Shown here: in pieces, positions 8,828-16,765 of the stretch
Numbering within the stretch: the first letter of the stretch is position 1
Layout: the number at the start of each line of letters is the position of its first letter
NCBI GenBank assembly: GCA_944376125.1
Contig: CALWBQ010000013.1
Coordinates: 116,557-180,556, forward strand
DNA: 64,000 nucleotides
Source of the DNA: an uncultured Lachnospiraceae bacterium
GTDB lineage: Bacteria > Bacillota > Clostridia > Lachnospirales > Lachnospiraceae
Direction of reading: 5' to 3'
Program-made: the position numbers and the translations under genes
Notes under the pieces: model-generated
Databases searched by the model: none
What the model saw: the letters and a program-made list of their open reading frames with translations, nothing else
Told to the model about the DNA's origin: nothing

Positions 8828-8856
8828 TTGACTTTCATCAAAAAATGGGGTAGGAT
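8828..8856 (+). promoter_or_regulatory. Promoter of the MATE leader
   Basis: TTGACT (8828-8833), 17-base spacer, TAGGAT (8851-8856). The transcript would begin near 8862, just before two small hairpins and a terminator. Confidence 0.6.
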
Positions 8857-8857
8857 G

Positions 8858-8950
8858 AATGTTGCTTGCTCGGAGGGCAATTCATTCACAGGAAATGATG
8901 AGCCGGATAAGACACAGGCTGAAATGTCTGTGCTTATCTGGCTCTTTTTT
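8858..8950 (+). promoter_or_regulatory. Structured leader with intrinsic terminator; candidate guanidine-IV (mepA-type) riboswitch
   Basis: Three hairpins lie in order: TTGC/GCAA (8862-8865, 8877-8880), TCATT/AATGA (8882-8886, 8894-8898) and a long terminator GAGCCGGATAAG... (8900-8944) followed by six T. The first loop contains GCTC (8868-8871), complementary to GAGC (8900-8903) at the foot of the terminator, so a loop contact could prevent termination. Guanidine-IV riboswitches are known to precede MATE exporter genes in Clostridia and to act by antitermination; assignment here rests on architecture and gene context. The terminator could alternatively just end the sigG transcript. Confidence 0.5.
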
Positions 8951-8987
8951 GTTTCACAAGACAGAATCAAATAAAAGGAGGTTCAAA

Positions 8988-10343
8988 ATGGATTTTTTAA
9001 CCGGGGGAATCAAAAACCTATATTTTAAATACCTCGCTGCGGCGTTTGGGAGTGCCCTGATTACGGCGATTTATTCTATTGTGGATATCGCCATGGTGGG
9101 TCAGTACCATGGACCGGAGGGCTCGGCTGCCCTGGCAGTCGTCGCTCCGGTGTGGAACATTATCTATAGTCTGGGGCTGCTTATGGGAATCGGCGGTTCC
9201 GTCATTTTCAGCACACTGCGTGGCAGAGCAGATGGACACGAAAAAGAATCCAATGAATATTTTACAGCATCTGTGATCGGCTCCGTCTTTCTCGTGGCCA
9301 TAATCTGGACTGTCATCATCTTTTTTGACAGGGAGCTGCTTCTCTTTTTCGGTGCACAGGACAATACTCTGGGCCTGGCAAGAGAATACGTAAAACCGAT
9401 TAAATTTGCCATACCATTTTTCCTGTTCAACCAGATGCTGGCAGCATATCTGCGGAATGACAATAATCCAGTGCTGGCAACCGCTGCCGTCCTGTCCGGA
9501 GGAATCTTCAATATCTTTGGCGACTACTTTTTCGTATTCGCCTGCGATATGGGAGCGTACGGCGCTGGGCTGGCAACTGCAGTCGGCTCGGTGATCAGTT
9601 TTCTTATCATGGTATCCCATTTTTTTCAGAAAAAATGCACTCTGCGTCTCGTCAGGCCATCCTGCCTGTTCCAGAAGCTAAAAGACATTACCATAACAGG
9701 ATTCTCTACCTTTTTTATTGATGTGGCAATGGGAATTCTCACGATTTTATTTAATCGGCAGATTGTCCGCTATCTGGACACCAATGCTCTGGCGGTCTAT
9801 GGCGTGATCGTCCAGATATCTACATTCGTCCAATGCTGTGCCTACAGTGTCGGCCAGGCATCCCAGCCGATTATCTCTGTAAACTTCGGGGCCGGAAACG
9901 GTATGCGGATCCGAAAGCTGTTAAACTATGCCCTCGGAACTGCAGCATTCTTCAGCATTGTGTGGACTGGACTGAGCCTTGCAATACCAAACTTGTTTAT
10001 ACGGATTTTTATGGCGCCGACTGCAGAAGTTCTGCAGATTGCACCGGGTATATTCCGGCGTTACGGCACTGCGTTTCTCCTGCTGCCGTTAAACATTTAC
10101 TCGACATACTATTTTCAGGCACTGCTGAAACCTAAGGCAGCTTTCATTGTATCTGTCGCCCGCGGCCTGGTAATCAGCGGCATTCTGATCTATCTGCTAC
10201 CCGCAGCTGCAGGGCCGGATTCCATATGGTTTTCCATGCCTCTTACAGAAGTCGCCGTCGCTGTGTATGTTGTGTATCAAATGCGCACATATACACAAAA
10301 ATTAAGCGCGGAAGAGATTTCCGGAAAAGCCCCCCTGAGCTAG
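8988..10343 (+). CDS. MATE-family efflux transporter
   Basis: A 451-residue integral membrane protein with about 12 helices arranged as two six-helix MatE halves; the first half begins YFKYLAAAFGSALITAIYSIVDIAMVG-like (start of helix 1 near residue 15). MATE proteins export cationic drugs or metabolites using Na+ or H+ gradients. The ATG at 8988 is preceded by AAAAGGAGG; the longer frame back to 8859 would run through the terminator hairpin and is rejected. The structured leader suggests ligand-controlled expression, possibly by guanidinium. Its stop codon overlaps the stop of the convergent SRAP gene by 4 bases (CTAG). Confidence 0.92.
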   Translation: MDFLTGGIKNLYFKYLAAAFGSALITAIYSIVDIAMVGQYHGPEGSAALAVVAPVWNIIYSLGLLMGIGGSVIFSTLRGRADGHEKESNEYFTASVIGSVFLVAIIWTVIIFFDRELLLFFGAQDNTLGLAREYVKPIKFAIPFFLFNQMLAAYLRNDNNPVLATAAVLSGGIFNIFGDYFFVFACDMGAYGAGLATAVGSVISFLIMVSHFFQKKCTLRLVRPSCLFQKLKDITITGFSTFFIDVAMGILTILFNRQIVRYLDTNALAVYGVIVQISTFVQCCAYSVGQASQPIISVNFGAGNGMRIRKLLNYALGTAAFFSIVWTGLSLAIPNLFIRIFMAPTAEVLQIAPGIFRRYGTAFLLLPLNIYSTYYFQALLKPKAAFIVSVARGLVISGILIYLLPAAAGPDSIWFSMPLTEVAVAVYVVYQMRTYTQKLSAEEISGKAPLS

Positions 10344-10900
10344 AATGGAAGCCTCTGCTGCTCATACTCCTGGTACCTCTCCAGAGAAGGCGGCACCTTG
10401 CTCAGCAGACCTTTCAGAGAGGGATTCTCCCTGAGCCAGGCATCCAGCTCCTCCTTTTCCAAAATCAGCGGCATCCTCTCGTGGATCTGCCTCACAGAGT
10501 CATTGGCTCTTGTCGTCAATATTACAAAATGGTTCCCGTCCTCAAACCTGCGGTAGCACCCTGCCATAAAGATCACCGGTTCTTCCTTTCGGGTAAAACT
10601 TGCCTTCTGTCTGTCTCTGTCCCACTCATAGAAACCTCCGGCCAGGACAATGCACCTGCGCCGGAGAACACTCTCACTGAAAGCAGGGCGATCTAAAATG
10701 CTTTCTGCCCTGGCATTCACCCAGAGACCCTTCTGGTTCGGCCTCGGAAACCCCCATCTCATCTCCATCGGTCCTTCTCCTGAAAGAACCAGGGCTGTAT
10801 CCCCCGGATGAATGTCCCCGGAGGGTACTCTGCCTGCAGCGGTACACGTCGTTCTGATGTCTGCCACCGCTCTCTCATCGATATAATATCTTCCGCACAT
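10340..10900 (-). CDS. SRAP-domain protein (YedK/HMCES family), abasic-site DNA-protein crosslinker
   Basis: SRAP proteins form a covalent crosslink with abasic sites in single-stranded DNA through an N-terminal cysteine and so protect forks. The 186-residue product begins MCGRYYI, giving the required Cys2 after Met removal; this decides the ATG at 10900 over an in-frame ATG at 10924. Other conserved parts are MRWGFPRPNQ, NARAE and AGGFYEWD, followed by TTRAND and HERMPLIL with the catalytic His. It is the third gene of an operon after a Y-family polymerase and a small protein, and a LexA box precedes the first gene, so SOS induction is expected. Confidence 0.93.
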   Translation of the reverse strand: MCGRYYIDERAVADIRTTCTAAGRVPSGDIHPGDTALVLSGEGPMEMRWGFPRPNQKGLWVNARAESILDRPAFSESVLRRRCIVLAGGFYEWDRDRQKASFTRKEEPVIFMAGCYRRFEDGNHFVILTTRANDSVRQIHERMPLILEKEELDAWLRENPSLKGLLSKVPPSLERYQEYEQQRLPF

Positions 10901-10933
10901 CGCCTCACACCTGCCATCGTCCATTTTTCATCT

Positions 10934-11248
10934 CTATATTACCATAACCCACAGACATTCTCCGCAGTAAAAGATCAGGCGGAATTCTCTCTTCAGTCCT
11001 CCGATAACTGCCTCACATCCATACTCTTTGCTGGGGATCCCGGAATAATTTTTATCCTCTGAATATTTTACAGTCAGATTGTTCACCGTCTGCAGCGTCC
11101 CGTCATCCCCCTCAAATTTAAAAGAAAGAGGTCTTGGAGAGCCGGTGGCGGTAAACCAGGTCTTGCACGCAATCTGATATCTCTTTCCTCTGGGGAGCCC
11201 GCTGTCGATCTCAGAAAGCCCCGGGGAACCGCTGACAAATCCTGCCAT
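10934..11248 (-). CDS. Conserved-looking small protein of the SOS operon, function unknown
   Basis: A 104-residue protein that I do not recognise by name. It is rich in beta-type and aromatic residues, with no signal peptide or membrane helix; notable segments are CKTWFTATGSPRPLSFKFEGDDG and AVIGGLKREFRLIF (each under a single domain-sized fold). AAGGAG lies 9 bases before the ATG at 11248; an ATG at 11257 directly abuts that site and is less likely. It starts 13 bases after the polymerase stop and ends 33 bases before the SRAP start, so the three genes form one transcript under a LexA box. A role as a polymerase accessory, comparable in position to YolD-like proteins, is speculation. Confidence 0.75.
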   Translation of the reverse strand: MAGFVSGSPGLSEIDSGLPRGKRYQIACKTWFTATGSPRPLSFKFEGDDGTLQTVNNLTVKYSEDKNYSGIPSKEYGCEAVIGGLKREFRLIFYCGECLWVMVI

Positions 11249-11261
11249 ATTCCTCATCTCC

Positions 11262-12533
11262 TTACCGAATTTCTTCTTCGCTGTAATCTGCTGTCCACTT
11301 CTCCCGTGTGATTCCTCCGCCCATATGATCTATATACTGCCCAGAGCCCTCCAAGACAGGCTCTAAAAAGCAAGCCCTCTTCATACAATCGATACCATAG
11401 CGGCGCCGCAGACTGTCTACAGCCTCCTCCGCCTTTCGGGTTTTCTCGTAATCCACCTTATCAAACAGCCCTATCTGCCGGCTGTCTTCTCTGGAAATCC
11501 GGCTGGTATGGATTCCCAGGTTTCTCACCGGAAGCCCGTTCCACAGATAGTCAAAACACCGGCATGCGGCCTGATAGATCTCCCAGGTCAAATCTGTAGG
11601 AGCTGAAAGGATCGTCTGGCGGCTGGATGTACGGAAATTTGAGTCCCGAATGGTCACTGCAACAATTCTGCTCCTCACCCCATCAGCCCTGAGTCTGAAA
11701 GCCACCGTCTCCGCCAGCGAGAGCAGAAACTTCCTTGCAAGCTCTGGATCCCGAATATCCCAGGGGGTCGTCAGAGAATTTCCGTATCCCTTATTGGGGG
11801 GCGGCATCTCCGCAACCTGGCTGTCGTCTATCCCATTGGCGTAATTCAGGATCAGAGTCCCATAAGACTGAAAATTCGCCCTCAAAATTCTCTCCTGAGT
11901 CCCGGCCAGCTCCCCGATATTCTGAATTCCCAGACGGAGCAGCTTTTTCTCCGCCGCCGGACCGATATAAAACAAATTCCTTACAGGAAGGGGCCACATT
12001 TTCTCCCGGATCTCCTCCTTCCACAGCGTATGAACTCTGTTAGGCTTGACAAATCCGGATGCCATCTTCGCCAGCAGTTTGTTCTCTGCCACCCCTACAT
12101 TCACCGTAAACCCCAGCTCACGGAATATAGTTTCTTTTAACTGCACCGCGGTTCTCTCCGCATCCCCCGCACAGCCAGTCATATCCATAAATGCCTCATC
12201 AATGCTGTACTGCTCCACCTTGTCCGTGTACCGGGAGAGGATCTCCATCATAGCCTTGGACGAACGGCGGTACAGCCTGTAGTTCGGCGGCGCCAGAAAT
12301 AGCTCTGGACATTTTCTCTTTGCGCTCACAATCGGTTCCCCTGTCCGGACCCCGCGGCACTGCGCAGGAATGGATTTTGCCAAAATAATCCCCCGGCGCT
12401 TCTCCTGGTCTCCAGCTATCGCGCTGGGAATCTCTCGGATATCCAGACTCCCCCCGAGATGATACAGCCGGTAAACCGCCTCCCAGCTCAAAAAGGCTGA
12501 ATTTACATCCACATGGTAAATGATCCTTTTCAA
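11262..12533 (-). CDS. dinB: Y-family translesion DNA polymerase (DinB / Pol IV-like)
   Basis: An approximately 423-residue error-prone polymerase. The catalytic segments are YHVDVNSAFLSWE near the N-terminus and YSIDEAFMDMTG, which supply the metal-binding acidic residues; a helix-hairpin-helix thumb and a little-finger domain (VTIRDSNFRTSSRQ) follow. It synthesises across damaged template bases. Start choice is unusual: a GTG at 12542 overlaps the GGAGG site, whereas a TTG at 12533 has GGAGG 8 bases upstream, so I prefer TTG. A consensus promoter and a perfect LexA box lie just upstream. It heads an operon with the small unknown protein and SRAP. Confidence 0.92.
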   Translation of the reverse strand: MKRIIYHVDVNSAFLSWEAVYRLYHLGGSLDIREIPSAIAGDQEKRRGIILAKSIPAQCRGVRTGEPIVSAKRKCPELFLAPPNYRLYRRSSKAMMEILSRYTDKVEQYSIDEAFMDMTGCAGDAERTAVQLKETIFRELGFTVNVGVAENKLLAKMASGFVKPNRVHTLWKEEIREKMWPLPVRNLFYIGPAAEKKLLRLGIQNIGELAGTQERILRANFQSYGTLILNYANGIDDSQVAEMPPPNKGYGNSLTTPWDIRDPELARKFLLSLAETVAFRLRADGVRSRIVAVTIRDSNFRTSSRQTILSAPTDLTWEIYQAACRCFDYLWNGLPVRNLGIHTSRISREDSRQIGLFDKVDYEKTRKAEEAVDSLRRRYGIDCMKRACFLEPVLEGSGQYIDHMGGGITREKWTADYSEEEIR

Positions 12534-12560
12534 TACTGCCACCTCCGCGCCGTCATTTCA

Positions 12561-12607
12561 GAACATATGTTCTATTTTATTATAATCCGGCCGGAAAGCG
12601 GCGTCAA
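12561..12607 (-). promoter_or_regulatory. SOS promoter with LexA box for the dinB operon
   Basis: On the minus strand TTGACG (12602-12607), 17-base spacer and TATAAT (12579-12584) are followed by the perfect palindrome GAACATATGTTC (12561-12572). This matches the Gram-positive LexA consensus GAAC-N4-GTTC and covers the transcription start region, as expected for repression. Confidence 0.9.
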
Positions 12608-12644
12608 TAGGCTGTGTGAAAGTTCTCCTGGCAAATCCTGGAAA

Positions 12645-14042
12645 TCAAGATTGGATATCTCGGTATCGGTAACCAAAGGCAATTTGATCTTTGCCATTTT
12701 TCTTGGCCTCATAAAGCAGCCGGTCTGCATTCCTGTACAGCACCTGCAGGGAGCAGCCCTTTTCAATAGGGATGACACCTGCGCTGCAGGTAACATCCAA
12801 ATCCGCCACCGTCTCTTTCATCCGAGCCTTCATCCCATTCAGCGCCTTCTCAATCTCTTCTTTTGTCAGCGGGTCAAGAATCAGAGCTACAAATTCATCG
12901 CCGCCCAGACGGCCGAAAATATTGTGGCTGCCGAAAGACGCACAGAGGTTCTTTGCAACGCTCTTCAAAATCATGTCGCCGACAGGATGGCCATAAGTAT
13001 CGTTAATCGTTTTAAACCTGTCAATATCTAAAATAATAAAGCAGCCGCTCCTCCCCAGCAGTCTGGAAGCATTCTGCCGCAGGAGCATCTCTCCTACGCT
13101 AAAAAATTGCTGACGGCCCATCAATCCGGTAAGGCCATCTAGTTTTGCCTCGAAATATAGATAATTAGACACTTTCTCATACAGCACAATAACAATTATT
13201 ACCAAGACAGCCAAGGAAATAATGCCCAAAAGGAATTGAATCTGAAGATGCATCAGATCATAGGCAATCTGATTGGAGACTTGGATCTGATACCATACCA
13301 TGACAGTTTCAATCCGATTGGTAAAGTAAATAGCTACACTGAATGATGAAAAAAGCACAAAGGCCAATGCCGCCGCTATGCCAATCCGATTGGGCATAAC
13401 TCTGGAATTCATCTGATCTACCATATCAATGTGCTGAAACAGCCTTTGAAAAAAGGCTGATTTCTGAAAGCGGTAGCAGAGAAAAATAATAATATCCGCT
13501 ATGATTACAAAGGGGATAAAATCCCACCTGCAGATATCGTTCCAGGTATTCGAAATTTTGAAGCCAGTCTCTGGAAACAAAAGCTGCATGCATCCATATA
13601 CCAGCATTGTGTGAACGACTCTCCCAATCGATGCCACAATCAGGATTCCTATCAGAGGATGGCGGCCCTTCTTCGCCCTGGCAAACAGCAGTCCAATGAT
13701 CAGGCCAAAAAGCGTGCGCGTCCCCACACTGAGAAGAATACTCCCCAGGGGATCGCCGCTGGCAAACGGCGAAAAAACCGCATCCGCCCTTCCCACATAA
13801 AAAGCTGAGGCTTTCCACATGGACGCCAGCCCAAACACCGCTCCTATCAGAGCCGATTCTTTTGGCCCCAGAAGGCATCCGGCCATCAGGACCGGAATAT
13901 AAACAAATGTTAATGAAATTGGTTCGATATGAATATACCCCAGAAAGGAAAAGGACATGAAAAGTTCAATGGCAATCAGACTAATAAAAATATAAATATT
14001 CTTTTCAATGTTGGTTTCCTGTTTTTCTCCGAATTTGCCCAT
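12645..14042 (-). CDS. Membrane-anchored diguanylate cyclase with permease-like sensor domain
   Basis: A 465-residue protein. Residues about 15-285 hold seven or eight membrane helices; residues 36-80 (IPVLMAGCLLGPKESALIGA then FGLASMWKA) resemble the substrate-binding S components of ECF vitamin transporters. Residues about 300-460 are a GGDEF domain with the intact active-site motif GRLGGDEF and the metal Asp in ILDIDRFKTIND. The RxxD inhibitory site that usually precedes GGDEF is absent. It should make cyclic di-GMP, perhaps in response to a small molecule bound by the membrane domain; that link is inference. The start has AAGGAGG upstream and a good promoter. An IS200-like element sits just beyond that promoter. 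Confidence 0.9.
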   Translation of the reverse strand: MGKFGEKQETNIEKNIYIFISLIAIELFMSFSFLGYIHIEPISLTFVYIPVLMAGCLLGPKESALIGAVFGLASMWKASAFYVGRADAVFSPFASGDPLGSILLSVGTRTLFGLIIGLLFARAKKGRHPLIGILIVASIGRVVHTMLVYGCMQLLFPETGFKISNTWNDICRWDFIPFVIIADIIIFLCYRFQKSAFFQRLFQHIDMVDQMNSRVMPNRIGIAAALAFVLFSSFSVAIYFTNRIETVMVWYQIQVSNQIAYDLMHLQIQFLLGIISLAVLVIIVIVLYEKVSNYLYFEAKLDGLTGLMGRQQFFSVGEMLLRQNASRLLGRSGCFIILDIDRFKTINDTYGHPVGDMILKSVAKNLCASFGSHNIFGRLGGDEFVALILDPLTKEEIEKALNGMKARMKETVADLDVTCSAGVIPIEKGCSLQVLYRNADRLLYEAKKNGKDQIAFGYRYRDIQS

Positions 14043-14064
14043 TTCTTTTTCCTCCTTGATACCT

Positions 14065-14093
14065 ATGATAAATCAGACCTGTCCTTGTGTCAA
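14065..14093 (-). promoter_or_regulatory. Promoter of the diguanylate cyclase gene
   Basis: TTGACA (14088-14093), 17-base spacer and TATCAT (14065-14070) on the minus strand, 22 bases before the start codon. Confidence 0.7.
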
Positions 14094-14111
14094 CAGACGG
14101 TTTCCAGTCTA

Positions 14112-14846
14112 ACCCTGTGGGGCAATCACAACCACCGGCTTAGCCGGTGGTTTGTTCTGGCCCTATAAGGGCCTATTACCGGCACTGGAGTCTAAAGACT
14201 CATCGAAAGGTTCGCCAGCCGCAACGTCATTTACTTAGAGAGCCCTTGAAGGCTCTTCCTTACTTCTTTGGCTTTACTGGCTCACCCGTAAACGGGTCTA
14301 TATACTCCTTTAGTGTCATTTGATCATATTCTAAATCCTCTTTTAATTGATTCTGAATATACTCTTGTATCTTCTTCGCATTTTTCCCTACAGTATCTAC
14401 GTAATATCCACGACACCAGAAATGTCGATTCCCATATTTATATTTGAGATTTGCATGTCGTTCGAATATCATTAGTGTACTTTTCCCCTTTAAATAACCT
14501 ACAAAGCTCGATACACTCATGCTCGGTGGAATTTCTACTAACATATGCACATGATCTGGACAGATTTCAGCTTCTATTATGTGTACATTCTTCCGTTTGC
14601 ACAGCATACTTAAAATATTGGCTATATCCTGTTTTAATCGACCATATACAATTTTTCTTCTGTATTTCGGTGCAAACACAATATGATACTTACAATTCCA
14701 TTTCGTATGTGATAAACTATTACTATCCATATGGATACCTCCTTTGTGCTTTAATGCGGTTGGCGAACCAACATTATTGTATCACTGGAGGTTTTTTACT
14801 GTAAGCTAAAGCAATGCTGACTCACCTGCATAGCAGGTGGTTTTTT
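14112..14846 (-). mobile_element. IS200-type insertion sequence
   Basis: A Y1-transposase gene is framed by subterminal hairpins: AACCACCGGC/GCCGGTGGTT (14130-14152) on one side and CACCTGC/GCAGGTG (14823-14839) on the other. There is no TnpB gene, no terminal inverted repeat and no obvious target duplication, all as expected of IS200. Exact ends are approximate. Other internal hairpins (14160-14172 and 14240-14258) lie after the gene; the second can terminate it. Confidence 0.8.
14260..14730 (-). CDS. tnpA: IS200-family Y1 transposase
   Basis: A 156-residue single-strand DNA transposase. It carries the HUH motif in CPDHVHMLVEIPP and the catalytic tyrosine in the RGYYVDTVG segment. Length and ends match intact IS200 TnpA, so the element looks potentially active. 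AAGGAGGT lies 6 bases before the ATG. It moves as a single-stranded circle through hairpins at both ends, here the structures at 14130 and 14823. It separates the diguanylate cyclase from the suf genes and has no accessory gene. Confidence 0.95.
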   Translation of the reverse strand: MDSNSLSHTKWNCKYHIVFAPKYRRKIVYGRLKQDIANILSMLCKRKNVHIIEAEICPDHVHMLVEIPPSMSVSSFVGYLKGKSTLMIFERHANLKYKYGNRHFWCRGYYVDTVGKNAKKIQEYIQNQLKEDLEYDQMTLKEYIDPFTGEPVKPKK

Positions 14847-14912
14847 TGTTTCCAAAGTTCCATTTTTCGGAACACGAAAAATTACACAATGGAAACAGGC
14901 CCATGGCCTAAC

Positions 14913-14957
14913 AAAAAGAAGGTGTTTCCAAGGCAAATGCCTCGAAAGCACCTTTCT
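14913..14957 (-). terminator. Terminator of the sufC-sufB unit
   Basis: On the minus strand AAAGGTGC... pairs with CACCTTC around an inner GGCATTTGCC stem, followed by CTTTTTG. It begins 4 bases after the sufB stop. Confidence 0.75.
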
Positions 14958-14960
14958 TTA

Positions 14961-15899
14961 TTACTTCAAAAATCCATTGACAATCTGGGCTTCCGCCTCT
15001 TCCTCGGTCAGTCCAAGGGTCATCAGTTTGATGATCTGCTCCCCAGCAATTTTCCCAATCGCCGCTTCGTGGATCAGAGCGGCATCGACATCATTGGCAG
15101 TCAGTTCCGGAACCGCTACAATCTTGGCGTCATCCATAATAATGGCATCGCACTCCGTATGGCCGGCACACCGAGTATTTCCATTAATCTGTGAAACAAA
15201 TTTCTGATGGGAATGTTCCTTAGCAACTGACCGCGAAACCACATCAGCGCTGGCATCCTCACCATTTAAATTGACCACGAAGCTGCTCTCTGCATCCTGG
15301 CTGCCATGGGTCAAAAGGCGTTCTCTGACAATCAGCTTCGCATTTTTGTCCAGATCAGCCACCGTAGTCCTTTTGGTGGAATCGACACCTTTTATCTGAA
15401 CCATCTCCATCTCCATGTAGCTGCCCTCCTCCATCGTCACTTCTGTAACGGGATTCAGGATTCTCTGGCCCTTTCCGTCGCCTTCCCCATAATGTTTTTC
15501 TACATATTTTACTTTGGCGTTCTTTCCCACAAAAAACCGGTGGATGCCGTCATGCTCCGACTTTTGGTCTCCGCAGTTGTGAATGCCGCACCCGGCTACA
15601 ATCACCACATCGGATCCCTCTCCTATATAGAAATCATTATAAACCGTCTCCGTAAGGCCGCTCTCGCTGAGAACTACCGGAATATGGACACTCTCATGCT
15701 TCGTGAATGGCCGAATCTTAATGTCAATCCCGCTCCCATCTTCTTTCGAAACGATATCAATATTAGCTGTGGTGGAGCGCTCCGCCGTTTTTCCGTTGGC
15801 ACGGATATTGTAAGCCCCCTCGGGGACTTCGTGGAGTCCGGCCACTTCCTCCAGGATCCTCATCTGGATCGCATCTATCTTCTGGTCAAACTGTCCCAT
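14961..15899 (-). CDS. sufB: SufB/SufD-family Fe-S cluster scaffold, short form (SmsB-like)
   Basis: A 312-residue SufBD-core protein, much shorter than the 460-470 residues of classical SufB. The core beta-helix region includes the family motif GHTECDAIIMDD and an ALIHEAAIGKI segment. With SufC it assembles Fe-S clusters in the cytoplasm. The gene follows sufC by 20 bases and no sufS, sufU or sufD is nearby, giving a two-gene system like the minimal SmsCB pair described for anaerobes and archaea. Upstream AAAGGAGG supports the start. Calling it SufB rather than SufD is uncertain; SmsB may be the best label. Confidence 0.85.
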   Translation of the reverse strand: MGQFDQKIDAIQMRILEEVAGLHEVPEGAYNIRANGKTAERSTTANIDIVSKEDGSGIDIKIRPFTKHESVHIPVVLSESGLTETVYNDFYIGEGSDVVIVAGCGIHNCGDQKSEHDGIHRFFVGKNAKVKYVEKHYGEGDGKGQRILNPVTEVTMEEGSYMEMEMVQIKGVDSTKRTTVADLDKNAKLIVRERLLTHGSQDAESSFVVNLNGEDASADVVSRSVAKEHSHQKFVSQINGNTRCAGHTECDAIIMDDAKIVAVPELTANDVDAALIHEAAIGKIAGEQIIKLMTLGLTEEEAEAQIVNGFLK

Positions 15900-15919
15900 T
15901 TTCTCATCCTCCTTTGCAA

Positions 15920-16648
15920 TCAGCGGTTCAGCACGCTGCAGGCATCCACCGCAGATGCCGTCCCCATAATCTGGGGCATAATCTCATCTCGGCTTCCCTT
16001 CTTGGTAATCTGGCCATCAGCGATTACAACGATCTCATCCGCAATATTCAAAATCCTCTCCTGATGGGAGATGATCAGGATAGAGCCATTGGTGCTCTCT
16101 CTCATCCGTTCAAATACTTGAATCAGATTCTGGAAACTCCACAGATCGATCCCCGCCTCCGGCTCGTCAAACACAGACAGCTGAGTATTTCTAGCCAAAA
16201 CCGTAGCAATCTCAATTCGCTTTAGCTCTCCGCCGGAGAGGCTTCCATTGACTTCCCGGTTGATATAATCTTTGGCGCAGAGTCCCACTTCGGACAGATA
16301 CTGACAGGCATCCGCAGCAGACAACTTTTTCTTCGCCGCAAGGCGGATCAAATCCAGCACCTGAACCCCCTTAAAACGGACAGGCTGCTGGAATGCAAAG
16401 CTGATTCCCATATTGGCCCTCTCCGTAATTCCGGCTTCTGTAATATCGGTTTCATTAAAAAGAATCCTGCCCGATGTCGGTTTATAAATCCCTGCAATCA
16501 GTTTCGCCAATGTAGACTTTCCGCCGCCGTTTGGGCCGGTGATAACAACAAATTTTCCCTCATCAATCGTCAGGCTCAGATTCTTGATGATTTCCTTTTC
16601 TCCTCCTTCGCCTTTTACGTCAAAGGATATATTCTCTAATGTAAGCAT
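15920..16648 (-). CDS. sufC: Fe-S cluster assembly ATPase SufC
   Basis: A 242-residue ABC-type ATPase that works as a soluble partner of SufB/SufD rather than as a transporter. Walker A is GPNGGGKST near residue 41; the signature is SLSGGELKRIEIA and Walker B LSVFDEPEAGID, whose wording is typical of SufC. The start at 16648 has AGGAGGAAG just upstream; the in-frame ATG at 16699 lacks one. It is the first gene of a two-gene operon with the short SufB-like protein. No promoter of consensus type was seen between 16649 and 16765. Confidence 0.93.
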   Translation of the reverse strand: MLTLENISFDVKGEGGEKEIIKNLSLTIDEGKFVVITGPNGGGKSTLAKLIAGIYKPTSGRILFNETDITEAGITERANMGISFAFQQPVRFKGVQVLDLIRLAAKKKLSAADACQYLSEVGLCAKDYINREVNGSLSGGELKRIEIATVLARNTQLSVFDEPEAGIDLWSFQNLIQVFERMRESTNGSILIISHQERILNIADEIVVIADGQITKKGSRDEIMPQIMGTASAVDACSVLNR

Positions 16649-16765
16649 GACTTCCTCCTGATTTGATTCTATAAACAACCTGCATTGGCTATTATACACG
16701 ATTTTATCCTTCTTTACAACGGCAAAGCGGAGGTATCCCGCCAGACACCGCCGCTCTCCCCAGAA

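Noticed and set aside
8859..8987. N-terminal extension of the MATE protein back to ATG 8859
   Set aside because: It would translate the terminator hairpin and lacks a ribosome binding site, whereas AAAAGGAGG precedes 8988.
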